From Aeromonas veronii bv. veronii (GTDB lineage Bacteria; Pseudomonadota; Gammaproteobacteria; Enterobacterales; Aeromonadaceae): a DNA stretch of 46,872 bases. The first letter of the stretch is position 1, and each line of letters begins with the position of its first letter. A program made the translations under genes and the position numbers. Location of the stretch: the NCBI RefSeq assembly GCF_000820225.1, contig NZ_CDDK01000041.1, positions 90,312 through 137,183 of the forward strand, written 5' to 3'. The notes beneath the pieces are model-generated. The model was not told the DNA's origin. It worked only from the letters and a program-made list of their open reading frames with translations, and did no database searches. Positions 9,611 to 19,118 of the stretch are shown piece after piece.

Positions 9611-10252
9611 TCAGCGATCCGCCAGCCAGCGGGCGCGCAGCTCGCCGTGGTTGAGAGCCAGCCACTGCAGGGCAATGACCGAGGCCGCATTGTCGATGCG
9701 TCCCTCTTTGAGCCAGGCGTAGGCCTGTTCGCGGCTCACCACGTGCACCCGGATATCCTCGCCTTCATCAGCCAGACCGTGCAGTCCCTCGGCCTTGCTG
9801 GCATCCACCTCGCCCACAAAGACCTCGATCCGCTCGGTGCTGCCGCCCGGGCTCACCAGATAGCTGATGGCATGCTCGCAGCGGGCCACCTCGATCCCGG
9901 CCTCTTCCACCGCTTCGCGACGCACCACCGCCTCGGCGGTCTCACCTTCGTCGATGATGCCGGCCACCAGCTCCAGCAGCCAGGGGGTCGGACTGGTCTC
10001 CATGGCACCGATGCGGAACTGCTCCACCAGCACTATCTGGTCGCGTACCGGATCATAGGGCAGCAGCGCGGCAGCATGGCCCCGCTCGAACAGCTCGCGC
10101 ACGATGGGTTGGTTCCAGCCGCCCGCAAATAACCGATGCTGCAGACGATAGACATTCACCTTGAAGAAGCCGTTATATCCAGCTGATTTTTCAATGATTT
10201 TTACATCATCGGCGGCGTAATGCCGATCTTGCGGCAAGGGTTGCTGCGACAT
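9611..10252 (-). CDS. nudF: ADP-ribose pyrophosphatase (Nudix)
   Basis: NudF hydrolyses ADP-ribose to AMP and ribose 5-phosphate. The 213-residue protein carries a full Nudix box, from GIIDEGE to the metal-binding REAVEEAGIEV, in the middle of the chain. E. coli NudF has 209 residues. GGGAG lies 7 nt before the ATG at 10252. It is the first gene of the minus-strand run nudF-yqiB-cpdA-yqiA-parE-parC and diverges from tolC, as in E. coli. A perfect palindrome lies 55 bp upstream of its start and could be an operator. Confidence 0.95.
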   Translation of the reverse strand: MSQQPLPQDRHYAADDVKIIEKSAGYNGFFKVNVYRLQHRLFAGGWNQPIVRELFERGHAAALLPYDPVRDQIVLVEQFRIGAMETSPTPWLLELVAGIIDEGETAEAVVRREAVEEAGIEVARCEHAISYLVSPGGSTERIEVFVGEVDASKAEGLHGLADEGEDIRVHVVSREQAYAWLKEGRIDNAASVIALQWLALNHGELRARWLADR

Positions 10253-10307
10253 CCGGGGCTCCCGTCAGCTTGACTTGTATCAGTTTGACCATAAAATCCG
10301 AGGAACA

Positions 10308-10325
10308 TGAATGAACGTTCATTCA
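10308..10325. promoter_or_regulatory. Perfect 18-bp palindrome, TetR-type operator candidate
   Basis: TGAATGAACGTTCATTCA is a perfect palindrome centred between 10316 and 10317. It sits in the nudF/tolC divergent spacer, 55 bp from the nudF start and 231 bp from tolC. Operators of TetR-family efflux regulators often have this form, two GAAC/GTTC-containing half-sites. Which promoter it controls, and by which protein, cannot be seen here. Confidence 0.5.
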
Positions 10326-10556
10326 CTCGGCGTACCATGGTAATGAGGGGTGGATTTTAGCAGCCACAGACCATTTGGCTAGGCGCGCGGGGAGAAAACT
10401 GCGTCCGGTTCTTGACGTTCCCGTCACCGGACCTGAGACTCTTAGCATTAAATTTTGCTTATAGTAGAGTGATTAAGCTGCAATCAAGCTTGGTCGGTGA
10501 CAATATTTGCCTCTCCAGCAACCAGTTTGGGTTACTACATAAGGTTAAAACGATCT

Positions 10557-11879
10557 ATGAAAAGAACACTTTTGTCAGTCATGGTGTTGCTGGGCGTCAG
10601 TGCCGGTGCCCATGCCGAAAACCTGCTCGACATCTACCAGCAAGCCCAGATCAAAGACCCGCAGTTGCTGCAGTCCAAAGCCGTTCGCGACCAGGCCTTC
10701 GAGAAGATCAACGAATCCCGTGCTCCTCTGCTGCCCCAGATCGATCTGGGTGCCGGGCTCAATTATCTGCAAAACAAGAACGATACCCAGAGCAATACCA
10801 ACGCCAAGGGTGAGGTGACGCTGTCGCAATCCCTCTATCGTCGCAGTAACTGGGTCAATCTGGATATCAGCGAGAAGCAGGCCACTCAGTCAGATGTCGC
10901 CTACAACCTCGAAATCCAGAACCTGATGGTGCGCACCGCCAAAGCCTACTTTGATGTGCTCAAGGCGATGGATACCCTGGAATTCGTCCGTGCCAACAAG
11001 GTTGCGGTAGAGCGTCAGCTGGAGCAAACCCAGCAGCGTTTCGAAGTGGGCCTGACCGCCATCACCGACGTCCATGAAGCTGAAGCCTCCCGCGACCAGG
11101 CGCTGGCTGACGAGATCAATGCCGAAAACTCGCTGGACAACAGCTACGAGACCCTGCGCGAGCTGACCGGTATCGATCACCGCAATCTGGACGTGCTGAA
11201 CACCGATCGTTTCAGCCCGCAGAAGACCGCTTTCGGCTCCGACAAGTGGCTGGAGCTGGCGCTGGACAAGAACCTGCAACTGCACAGTGCCCGCATCAGC
11301 AAGGACATTGCCAAGGAGCAGATCGATCTCGCCAAAACCGGCCATGAGCCGACTCTGGATCTGGGTGCCGGACTGCAAACCAGCAATACCGATTACAAGC
11401 TGGATAACATTCAGAGCGGTGGCAATGACAATCAGGCCAATATCGGTCTGACCTTCAAGCTGCCCATCTACAGCGGTGGCGCCACCAGCTCCAAGGTGAA
11501 ACAGGCTCAATACAACTACGTAGCGGCCAGCGAACTGCTGGAGAAGAACTTCCGCTCGGTGCAGAGCACAGTACGCTCCTCCTACAACAACGTGAACGCC
11601 AGCATCGGCTCGGTACGTGCCTACAGCCAGTCTGTGGTCTCCGCCGACAGCGCCCTGAAGGCGACCGAAGCCGGTTACGAAGTGGGTACCCGTACCATCG
11701 TCGACGTGCTGGACTCCACTCGCAAGCTGTACGAGGCCAAGCAGAAGCTCTCCGAAGCCCGTTACAACTACATTCTCAATATCCTGAGCCTGAAACAGGC
11801 TGCCGGTATTCTGGAAGCGCAGGATCTGGTGGAAGTGAACCAGGGCCTGATGCCCGCCACGGCAAAAGCCAAAGGCTGA
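10557..11879 (+). CDS. tolC: Outer-membrane efflux channel TolC
   Basis: TolC is the trimeric outer-membrane and periplasmic tunnel used by RND/MFS pumps and type I secretion. The 440-residue precursor starts MKRTLLSVMVLLGVSAGAHA, a signal peptide with likely cleavage after AHA, followed by ENLLDIYQQA. Two internally related outer-membrane-efflux repeats of about 200 residues follow. Typical features are QSLYRRSNW, RFEVGLTAITDVHEAEA in the first repeat and YEVGTRTIVDVLDSTRKLYEA in the second. The ATG at 10557 is used; the frame open from 10497 would bury the signal peptide. A strong terminator follows the stop. Synteny with nudF supports true tolC rather than a paralogue. Confidence 0.96.
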   Translation: MKRTLLSVMVLLGVSAGAHAENLLDIYQQAQIKDPQLLQSKAVRDQAFEKINESRAPLLPQIDLGAGLNYLQNKNDTQSNTNAKGEVTLSQSLYRRSNWVNLDISEKQATQSDVAYNLEIQNLMVRTAKAYFDVLKAMDTLEFVRANKVAVERQLEQTQQRFEVGLTAITDVHEAEASRDQALADEINAENSLDNSYETLRELTGIDHRNLDVLNTDRFSPQKTAFGSDKWLELALDKNLQLHSARISKDIAKEQIDLAKTGHEPTLDLGAGLQTSNTDYKLDNIQSGGNDNQANIGLTFKLPIYSGGATSSKVKQAQYNYVAASELLEKNFRSVQSTVRSSYNNVNASIGSVRAYSQSVVSADSALKATEAGYEVGTRTIVDVLDSTRKLYEAKQKLSEARYNYILNILSLKQAAGILEAQDLVEVNQGLMPATAKAKG

Positions 11880-11897
11880 TAGCCGCTATCGGACATG

Positions 11898-11926
11898 AAA
11901 AAGGCGACCGCAAGGTCGCCTTTTTG
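11898..11926. terminator. Bidirectional terminator (tolC / hldE)
   Basis: AAAAAGGCGACC-GCAA-GGTCGCCTTTTT is a GC-rich hairpin with A tract and T tract on its two sides. It can end tolC on the plus strand and hldE, which stops at 11996, on the minus strand. Confidence 0.88.
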
Positions 11927-11995
11927 TTATCCGTATTTCTGCCTGCTTGCTACCGCCGATAATGAGCCCCGCCAGATTGCGGGGCCAGCAGCGCG

Positions 11996-13423
11996 TTAGC
12001 CGCGCTCGCGGATCGTCTTGATGATGTCGGTGGTGGAGCAGCCATCCTCGAAGTTGAGAACGCGCACCTCGCCGCCATTGGCGGTCACCTCGGCGTAACC
12101 GGCGATATCTTCCGGCTTGTAGTCGCCGCCCTTGACCAACAGATCCGGCAGGATCTCGGCGATCAGGCGCTGCGGCGTATCTTCACCAAACGGCACTACC
12201 CAATCAACCGCGCCCAGCGCAGCCAGCACCGCCATGCGGCGCTCGGTCGGGTTGACCGGACGACCCGGCCCTTTCAAACGGCGAACCGACTCGTCGGTAT
12301 TGACCGCCACGATCAGGCGATCCCCCAGCTTGCCGGCGTTGGCCAGATAGGAGACATGGCCGGCATGCAGGATGTCGAAGCAACCGTTGGTCATCACCAC
12401 CTTCTCGCCGCGCAGACGAGCGGCACGAACCGCCACTTTCAGTTGGGCTTCAGACATCACGCCGAAGCCTGTCTCCTGCTCGGTGTAGAGGGCATTGGCC
12501 AGCTCGACCGGACTCACGGTAGAGGTACCCAGCTTGCCGACCACGATACCGGCAGCGGTATTGGCCAGCGCGCAGGCTTCGTCCAGGCTCTTGCCTGCCG
12601 CCAGTGAGGTAGCCAGAGTGGAGATGACGGTATCACCGGCACCGGTCACATCATAAACCTCGTGGGCCTGAGCCGGCAGATGCAGCTCCGGCTGACCTTC
12701 GCGGATCAGGGTCATGCCGTTCTCGGAACGGGTGACCAGCAGGGCATCCAGCTCGAAACGCTTGACCAGATCCAACCCCTTGGCGACCAGCTCCTCTTCG
12801 CTCTTCACCTTGCCTACCACAGCCTCGAACTCGGACATGTTGGGGGTCAGCAGGGTGGCACCGCGATACTTCTCGAAGTCGGTCCCCTTGGGGTCGACCA
12901 GCACCGGAATACCCGCGGCTCGGGCGCGCTGGATCATGCCGGGCACATCGTTGAGAGCACCCTTGCCATAGTCGGAAAGGATCATCACGTCGCTATTCGG
13001 CAGCGCCTGCTCGACCTTGCTCATCAGCAGGGTGGCATCGACGGAGTGGAAGGGCTCTTCAAAGTCCAGACGCAGCAGCTGCTGGTTGCGGGACAGCACC
13101 CGCAGCTTGGTGATGGTCGGGAAGTCGGCCAGACGAACGAAGTCACAGGCCACCTTGACGCCAGCCATCTGACCGGCCAGGGCATCGGCCGCTTCATCCT
13201 GACCGGTCAGGCCAAGCAGCACGGCATGAGCGCCAAGGGCGGCGGAGTTGAGGGCCACGTTGGCTGCGCCACCGGGACGCTCCTCAATGTGTTCAACCTT
13301 GACCACGGGCACCGGCGCCTCGGGGGAGATCCGACCGGTAGGGCCATGCCAGTAACGGTCCAACATGACATCGCCAACGACCAGAACGCGGGCTTTTTCA
13401 AAATCGGGCAGGGTGATCTTCAT
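11996..13423 (-). CDS. hldE: Bifunctional heptose 7-phosphate kinase / heptose 1-phosphate adenylyltransferase
   Basis: HldE makes ADP-D-glycero-D-manno-heptose for the LPS inner core. The 475-residue protein is a natural fusion. Residues 1 to about 320 form a ribokinase-type kinase with [12 protein letters not shown] near 48-59 and the catalytic GAGD at 261-264. Residues from about 340 form a nucleotidyltransferase with [12 protein letters not shown], whose HAGH (353-356) is the HxGH signature. Length matches E. coli (477). It is monocistronic here and diverges from the LPS acyltransferase gene, so two lipid A/core functions share a 204-bp control region. Confidence 0.97.
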   Translation of the reverse strand: MKITLPDFEKARVLVVGDVMLDRYWHGPTGRISPEAPVPVVKVEHIEERPGGAANVALNSAALGAHAVLLGLTGQDEAADALAGQMAGVKVACDFVRLADFPTITKLRVLSRNQQLLRLDFEEPFHSVDATLLMSKVEQALPNSDVMILSDYGKGALNDVPGMIQRARAAGIPVLVDPKGTDFEKYRGATLLTPNMSEFEAVVGKVKSEEELVAKGLDLVKRFELDALLVTRSENGMTLIREGQPELHLPAQAHEVYDVTGAGDTVISTLATSLAAGKSLDEACALANTAAGIVVGKLGTSTVSPVELANALYTEQETGFGVMSEAQLKVAVRAARLRGEKVVMTNGCFDILHAGHVSYLANAGKLGDRLIVAVNTDESVRRLKGPGRPVNPTERRMAVLAALGAVDWVVPFGEDTPQRLIAEILPDLLVKGGDYKPEDIAGYAEVTANGGEVRVLNFEDGCSTTDIIKTIRERG

Positions 13424-13627
13424 CTGTATCGACTCTCAAAACCTGAAAAATCAGCGGGCGATTTTATCACACTCTTTTATCCGGTGTAGAAAAAGCCGAC
13501 CGCAGTTGCCGCCGCTGTCACGCTAACCGGACGCAGGCTACCCCTCTGACCAGCACACAGCCATTCGCCCCCGCCCCCCCTTTTCGGCTAGAATCCCCCG
13601 ATTGTGTTTGCGAACAAGAGATTAGCC

Positions 13628-14551
13628 ATGGCCCATGACAACGCTCCCCGCCTGGAGCCCCGCCTGTTTCATCCCCGTTACTGGGCCAGCTGGTTCGGCC
13701 TCGGCCTGCTCTGGCTGCTGACCCTGCTGCCGTGGCGCAGCCAGATGTGGCTGGGCCGTCAGCTCGGTCGCCTCGCCGCCAGGATATTGAAGTCCCGGGT
13801 CAAGATTGCCCGTCGCAATCTGGAGCTGGCGATGCCCGAGCTGACCCGGGATGAGCGGGAGAAACTGCTTAAGGCAAACTTTGAGAGCGTGGGCTGCGCC
13901 GTGTTCGAGGTGGGGATCGCCTGGTTCTGGCCAGACTGGCGGATGCGCAACCTGATGAAGGTGGAAGGGGAAGAGCACGTCATCGCCGCCATGGAAAAAG
14001 GTCAGGGCATGCTGCTGCTCTCCTGCCACTTCCTGACGCTGGAACTCAACGCCCGCTGTTTCGGGCTGGTGCGCCCCGGCGTGGGGGTCTATCGCCCCAA
14101 CACCAATCCGGTGCTGGAGTATGCCCAGTACCACGGGCGCTGTGCCTCCAACAAATATCTGGTAGACCGGATGGATGTGAAGGGGATGATCAAGGCGCTG
14201 CGCAACGGCGACGCCCTCTGGTATGCACCGGATCACGACTACGGCAGCCACGCCAGCGTGTTCGTGCCCTACTTCGCGGTAGAGCAGGCCGCCACCATCA
14301 CCGGCACCGCCACCTTGGCTCGGGTGAAGAACACCGTCACCCTCCCCTGCTACAACATCCGCACCAGCGAGGGTTACACCCTGCATATCGGGGCACCGCT
14401 CGCCGACTACCCGAGCGGGGATGATATGATTGATGCCGCCCGCGCCAACCGCGAGATTGAAGCCGCTGTGCGCAAGGCACCAGAGCAGTACATGTGGCTC
14501 CATCGCCGCTTCAAGACCCGCCCCTCCCCCGAGGATGCCGGCTTCTACTAA
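13628..14551 (+). CDS. lpxL: Kdo2-lipid IVA lauroyl-type acyltransferase (LpxL/LpxP)
   Basis: This 307-residue inner-membrane enzyme adds a secondary acyl chain to Kdo2-lipid IVA. An N-terminal hydrophobic anchor (about 17-37) precedes the catalytic H-x4-E motif, SCHFLTLEL, with His134 and Glu139. PDHDYG and the C-terminal MWLHRRFKTRP are close to E. coli LpxL/LpxP. The ATG at 13628 is chosen over the in-frame GTG at 13604, using the AGAG site in between. LpxL and LpxP cannot be told apart by eye, so the symbol marks the family. A good terminator follows. Confidence 0.9.
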   Translation: MAHDNAPRLEPRLFHPRYWASWFGLGLLWLLTLLPWRSQMWLGRQLGRLAARILKSRVKIARRNLELAMPELTRDEREKLLKANFESVGCAVFEVGIAWFWPDWRMRNLMKVEGEEHVIAAMEKGQGMLLLSCHFLTLELNARCFGLVRPGVGVYRPNTNPVLEYAQYHGRCASNKYLVDRMDVKGMIKALRNGDALWYAPDHDYGSHASVFVPYFAVEQAATITGTATLARVKNTVTLPCYNIRTSEGYTLHIGAPLADYPSGDDMIDAARANREIEAAVRKAPEQYMWLHRRFKTRPSPEDAGFY

Positions 14552-14589
14552 GCCGCAGCCCCGACAGGGCTCAGATCGCAAAAACCGAC

Positions 14590-14615
14590 AAACCGCCTGC
14601 TGGCGGTTTGTTTTT
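14590..14615 (+). terminator. lpxL terminator
   Basis: AAACCGCC-TGCT-GGCGGTTT (14590-14609) forms an 8-bp stem followed by GTTTTT, 38 bp after the acyltransferase stop. Confidence 0.88.
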
Positions 14616-14863
14616 ATCTGCAGTCTGGCCTGCGCGGCAAACAAGCGCTCCGAACATCTGCCGCTCGATAACATCCTGCATGTTGGCGCCAATTCCCATC
14701 GGCCAGCAGCAAAAGAGACCTCATCACCAACCGTAAAAACTGAAAGTGGGTTACAAATTTATTGATTCATTGGTAAGCAATGGAGTATTTCGATAGATCC
14801 ATCGCCACTACCCACTGATGAGTAATTGAGTGATTTGTCCCATTCGAATACAAAAATTGAATT

Positions 14864-15041
14864 TGTGATGTAAATCACCTTTTCACGAAGGAGCGGCAAA
14901 GCTGAATTGGTGATCTAAACCACAAAAAATGGTCATTCAAAACAGAAAAGATCGAAATGTAGCCGAATTACAGCGAGCGAATGTGATCTTCATCACTGGT
15001 TGGAGAGGGGGCATGACGGGGTATCTGAGATGTGGATCACA
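14864..15041 (+). promoter_or_regulatory. Array of four CRP-like sites upstream of mtlA
   Basis: Four sites fit or nearly fit TGTGA-N6-TCACA: 14864-14879 (TGTGA/TCACC), 14909-14924 (GGTGA/CCACA), 14982-14997 (TGTGA/TCACT) and 15026-15041 (TGAGA/TCACA). They lie in the 627-bp spacer before mtlA, the last one 138 bp from its ATG. Multiple CRP sites are known at the E. coli mtl promoter, so cAMP-CRP activation is the natural reading. The rest of this spacer is AT-richer. I see no gene in it. Confidence 0.65.
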
Positions 15042-15178
15042 AGACACCCCGTTTTCAGCCTAATTTGATCGCAAGCTGGTAGATTGAAGTTGCTTAGACG
15101 ACCGGGATGGAGGTTCGGCAAAACCGGCCATCCCGAACTACCACTTTTAATCAAACAGGCTTAAAACGGGGTCCCGAC

Positions 15179-17101
15179 ATGTTATCACCGGATACCAAAG
15201 TCAAGATACAGAATTTTGGACGCTTCCTGTCCAATATGGTCATGCCCAACATAGGCGCCTTTATCGCCTGGGGCTTTATTACCGCCCTCTTCATTCCCAC
15301 CGGCTGGCTGCCCAATGAAACCTTGGCCAAGCTGGTTGGTCCCATGATCACCTACCTGCTGCCGCTGCTGATTGGCTATACCGGCGGCAAGCTGATGGGG
15401 GGTGAGCGCGGCGGCGTGGTCGGTGCCATCACCACCATGGGCGTCATCGTGGGGACCGACATCCCGATGTTCATGGGCGCCATGATGGTCGGCCCGCTCG
15501 GTGGCTGGGCCATCAAGCGTTTCGACAAGGCGATGGACGGTCGCGTCAAGAGCGGCTTCGAGATGCTGGTCAACAACTTCTCCGCTGGCCTTATCGGCAT
15601 GCTGCTGGCGATCCTCGCCTTCTTCGTGATTGGCCCCTTCGTCAAGGTGCTCTCCGGCGTGCTGGCCGGTGGCGTCGGCTTCCTGGTGGATAACCACATG
15701 CTGCCGCTCACCTCCATCTTCGTTGAACCGGCCAAGATCCTGTTCCTCAACAACGCCATCAACCACGGCATCTTCTCGCCGCTGGGGATCCAGCAGGCGA
15801 CCGAGCACGGCAGCTCTATCTTCTTCCTGATTGAAGCAAACCCGGGCCCGGGCATGGGCGTACTGCTGGCCTACATGGTGTTCGGTCGCGGCGCCGCCAA
15901 GCAGTCCGCTGCAGGTGCCTCCATCATTCACTTCTTCGGCGGCATCCACGAGATCTACTTCCCGTACGTGCTGATGAACCCGCGCCTCATTCTGGCGGTG
16001 ATCGCCGGTGGCATGACCGGGGTCTTTACCCTGACCCTGTTCAACGCCGGTCTGGTCTCACCCGCGTCGCCGGGTTCCATCTTCGCAGTGTTGTTGATGA
16101 CGCCGAAAGCCTCCCTGATCGGGGTCGCCCTCTCCATCATCAGCGCCACTCTGGTCTCCTTCCTGGTCGCCGCCGTATTCGTTCGAGCCCAACAGCCGGA
16201 AGCCGACGAGGCCGATGCCCTCGGTGAAGCCACCCGCAAGATGAAAGCCATGAAGGGCGGCAAGCCCGAAACCGCAGCGGCCAAGAAGCCGGGCGGTGAA
16301 CTGATGGCGGTGCGCAATATCGTGGTCGCCTGCGATGCAGGCATGGGTTCCAGCGCCATGGGCGCCGGCATGCTGCGCAAGCGGGTACAGGCCGCCGGGC
16401 TCGATATCAGCATCACCAACCGCGCCATCGATCAGCTCGACGATCAGGTGGACTGGGTCATCACCCACAAGGATCTGACCGAGCGGGCCCGTCGCCATGC
16501 GCCGCATGCCCACCATATTTCCCTGACCAACTTCCTCGACAACGGTCTCTATCAGGAGCTGGTACAGAGCCTGACTCAGGCCGCCAACGATGACGTCGCC
16601 AACCCGCAACTGCTGGTGGCGGCCAACGACGACAGCTACGAGCCGCAAGCGGCCGAAGTCTTTACCCTGAGCCGTCATGACGTGCATCTGGGACTGAAAG
16701 CCGACAGCAAGGAGGCCGCCATCCTGACCGCAGGCCGACTGCTGGCAGAGCGCGGCTACGTGGCGCCCGACTACGTCAACGCCATGCTGGAGCGCGAACA
16801 GCTGGTCTCCACCTACCTCGGCGAATCCATCGCCGTGCCGCACGGCACCATCGCCGCCAAGGAGTTTGTGAAGCGTACCGGCATCGTCATCTGCCAGTAC
16901 CCGGCCGGGGTCGCCTTTGGCGAGGCTGCCGATGAGGTAGCGCGGCTGGTGATCGGCATCGCCGCCCGCAACGACGAACACATGCAGGTAATAACCCGCC
17001 TGACCAATGCACTGGATGAACCCGGTCTCATCGACCGGCTGGCCAGCACCACGGATCCCCAGGCCTTCCTGGATCTGCTGGGTGCCGAACAGGCTGCGTA
17101 A
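15179..17101 (+). CDS. mtlA: Mannitol PTS permease EIICBA
   Basis: MtlA imports mannitol and phosphorylates it to mannitol 1-phosphate with phosphate from HPr. The 640-residue protein is a full IIC-IIB-IIA fusion. The membrane IIC domain covers about 1-345 and includes the [13 protein letters not shown] segment. The IIB domain has phospho-Cys385 in [14 protein letters not shown]. The IIA domain has phospho-His555 in [11 protein letters not shown]. coli has Cys384 and His554 in 637 residues. The ATG at 15179 with GGGGT upstream is used rather than the open frame from 15107. mtlD follows after 37 bp and mtlR after that. Confidence 0.97.
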   Translation: MLSPDTKVKIQNFGRFLSNMVMPNIGAFIAWGFITALFIPTGWLPNETLAKLVGPMITYLLPLLIGYTGGKLMGGERGGVVGAITTMGVIVGTDIPMFMGAMMVGPLGGWAIKRFDKAMDGRVKSGFEMLVNNFSAGLIGMLLAILAFFVIGPFVKVLSGVLAGGVGFLVDNHMLPLTSIFVEPAKILFLNNAINHGIFSPLGIQQATEHGSSIFFLIEANPGPGMGVLLAYMVFGRGAAKQSAAGASIIHFFGGIHEIYFPYVLMNPRLILAVIAGGMTGVFTLTLFNAGLVSPASPGSIFAVLLMTPKASLIGVALSIISATLVSFLVAAVFVRAQQPEADEADALGEATRKMKAMKGGKPETAAAKKPGGELMAVRNIVVACDAGMGSSAMGAGMLRKRVQAAGLDISITNRAIDQLDDQVDWVITHKDLTERARRHAPHAHHISLTNFLDNGLYQELVQSLTQAANDDVANPQLLVAANDDSYEPQAAEVFTLSRHDVHLGLKADSKEAAILTAGRLLAERGYVAPDYVNAMLEREQLVSTYLGESIAVPHGTIAAKEFVKRTGIVICQYPAGVAFGEAADEVARLVIGIAARNDEHMQVITRLTNALDEPGLIDRLASTTDPQAFLDLLGAEQAA

Positions 17102-17138
17102 TCATCTTTCATCGTCTTTGGTTCAAGAGGTTAATATC

Positions 17139-18284
17139 ATGAAAACATTGCATTTTGGTGCTGGTAACATCGGTCGCGGCTTTATCGGCAAAGTGCTGGC
17201 GGATGCCAGCCATCAGGTCACCTTCGCCGACGTCAACGACACCCTGATCGACCAGCTCAACCACCGTCAGGAGTACAAGGTCCATGTAGTAGGGGCGGAT
17301 CAGAAGCTGGATGTGGTGCGCAACGTGGCGGCGGTGAGCTCCGCCGGTCACGAGGTGATCGCGCGTATCATCACTGCCGATCTGGTCACCACGGCAGTGG
17401 GCCCCAACATTCTGGACAAGATTGCCAGCACCCTGGCCAAGGGGCTGCAGGCCCGTTTCGATGCCGGCAACCTGACCCCGCTCAACGTCATCGCCTGCGA
17501 AAACATGGTGCGCGGCACCAGCCACCTCAAGCGGGAGGTACTCAAGTACCTGCCGGTCGCGTATCATGCCACGCTCGAATCCTGTATCGGCTTCGTCGAC
17601 TCGGCGGTGGATCGCATCGTGCCGCCCGCCGCGGCTGCCAACGATGATCCGTTGGAAGTGACGGTAGAGAGCTTCAGCGAGTGGATCGTCGATCAGACCC
17701 AGTTCAAGGGGGAGCTGCCACAGGTGGCTGGCATGGAGCCAACCGACAACCTGATGGCCTTCGTCGAGCGCAAGCTGTTCACCCTCAACACCGGCCACAT
17801 CGTCACCGCCTACCTCGGCAAACTGCGGGGCTACCGCACAGTGCGCGAGGCGATCGAGGATCCGGTGATCCGCAGCAAGGTGCGCCGCGCCATGGAGGAG
17901 AGCGGTGCCGTACTGGTGAAACGCTACGGCTTCGACCCGCGCCTGCACGCCGCCTACATCGAGAAGATCCTGGCCCGCTTCGCCAACCCCTATCTGGTGG
18001 ACGAGATTGACCGGGTCGGTCGTCAGCCACTGCGCAAGCTGGCGGCGGGGGATCGACTGGTGAAGCCGCTGCTCGGCACCCTGGAGTACAGCCTGCCGAG
18101 CGATCAGTTGCAGGAGGGGATCGCCGCGGCGCTCCACTATCGCAATGCCGATGATCCGCAGGCGGTCGAGCTGCAACAGCTGCTAGCGGAGCTTGGCCCG
18201 GCCAAAGCGTTGGCCCGCGTCACCGGACTGGATGCAGAGAGCGAAATCGTCCACACCATAGTGGCTCGTTACGAGACCTTGTAA
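17139..18284 (+). CDS. mtlD: Mannitol-1-phosphate 5-dehydrogenase
   Basis: MtlD oxidises mannitol 1-phosphate to fructose 6-phosphate with NAD+. The 381-residue protein opens with the Rossmann motif [12 protein letters not shown] (residues 6-17). [10 protein letters not shown] and the Lys-containing region of the polyol-specific long-chain dehydrogenases follow. The start at 17139 has an AGAGG site 9 nt upstream and gives the E. coli length (382). It lies 37 bp after mtlA in the operon. Confidence 0.96.
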   Translation: MKTLHFGAGNIGRGFIGKVLADASHQVTFADVNDTLIDQLNHRQEYKVHVVGADQKLDVVRNVAAVSSAGHEVIARIITADLVTTAVGPNILDKIASTLAKGLQARFDAGNLTPLNVIACENMVRGTSHLKREVLKYLPVAYHATLESCIGFVDSAVDRIVPPAAAANDDPLEVTVESFSEWIVDQTQFKGELPQVAGMEPTDNLMAFVERKLFTLNTGHIVTAYLGKLRGYRTVREAIEDPVIRSKVRRAMEESGAVLVKRYGFDPRLHAAYIEKILARFANPYLVDEIDRVGRQPLRKLAAGDRLVKPLLGTLEYSLPSDQLQEGIAAALHYRNADDPQAVELQQLLAELGPAKALARVTGLDAESEIVHTIVARYETL

Positions 18285-18360
18285 TACCCTGCTGGCGGCG
18301 CATGACCGGACGCTCCAATTGATTGAATCGCAAGGAAATGCGCCCCATATGATAAAAACC

Positions 18361-18383
18361 GGGAGAGAGGCTGACTCTCTCCC
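18361..18383 (+). other. Hairpin between mtlD and mtlR
   Basis: GGGAGAGA (18361-18368) pairs with TCTCTCCC (18376-18383) around a 7-nt loop. It lies 24 bp before the mtlR start with no T tract. It may reduce read-through or protect the mtlAD message, so that less repressor is made (inference). Confidence 0.45.
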
Positions 18384-18406
18384 TGTCAGCTGGACCCAAT
18401 GCACCT

Positions 18407-18928
18407 ATGACCACACACCAGGAAGATGAAGTACTGGAACGACTGAACGAGCAGGATGGCCCTCGCGGCTTCTTTCTCGAAGCCGTGACCATCCTGGAAG
18501 AGGCGGTCGACTCCCTGATGCGACGCGCGTTCCGTCAGGAGGAGTATGCCGTCAAATACGCCATCGAACCCCTGCTCAACCAGAGCGGCCCCCTCGGCCA
18601 GCTGGAAGTGCGCCTCAAGCTCATCTTCGCCCTCGGCCTCATCTCCCTTGAGCGCTATCAGGATCTGGAAGCCTATCTCAAGATCCGCGACTTTCTGGTG
18701 CGCGACCCCAAGGATTACCGCTTCAGCGACAAGCCGATCCGCGATCTGCTTGACCGCCTGCACGGGGTCAATCAGGGCGGTATGATGAAACTGGAGCCCC
18801 CTGCCAGCGAAGAGGATTGGGCCTTCTACCAGATGCAGCTCAACCGGCTCGATCAGATGGTGCGCTCCGCACTGGTACTGGCGCTGGCCGACTGTGTCGG
18901 CGAGCTCCACAAGGAGAGCCCCATCTAA
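18407..18928 (+). CDS. mtlR: Mannitol operon repressor MtlR
   Basis: A 173-residue member of the MtlR family, all-helical proteins that repress mtl expression in enterobacteria without a classical DNA-binding domain. The recognised parts are EDEVLERLNEQDGPRGFFLE at the N terminus and LLNQSGPLGQLEVRLKLIFA at about residues 58-77. Start ATG is at 18407. It is the third gene of the mannitol operon, 122 bp after mtlD, the same order as E. coli. How MtlR acts (directly or through partners) is not evident from sequence. Confidence 0.92.
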   Translation: MTTHQEDEVLERLNEQDGPRGFFLEAVTILEEAVDSLMRRAFRQEEYAVKYAIEPLLNQSGPLGQLEVRLKLIFALGLISLERYQDLEAYLKIRDFLVRDPKDYRFSDKPIRDLLDRLHGVNQGGMMKLEPPASEEDWAFYQMQLNRLDQMVRSALVLALADCVGELHKESPI

Positions 18929-19118
18929 TCCGGCCCCGAGGCCACCCCATCACCACGGTTGGCGTCTGGCTGGCGCCCTTCACACCACCGCCAGCCACCA
19001 TGACGCCGACTGTCGCACATCTCCCCATCCCGGCCATGATGCACGCTCCTTCAGGTGTCAATCTGACCAACTTAGCCACTACACTAGCTCCATACTCACT
19101 GCCTGAATCGAGGTCTGC

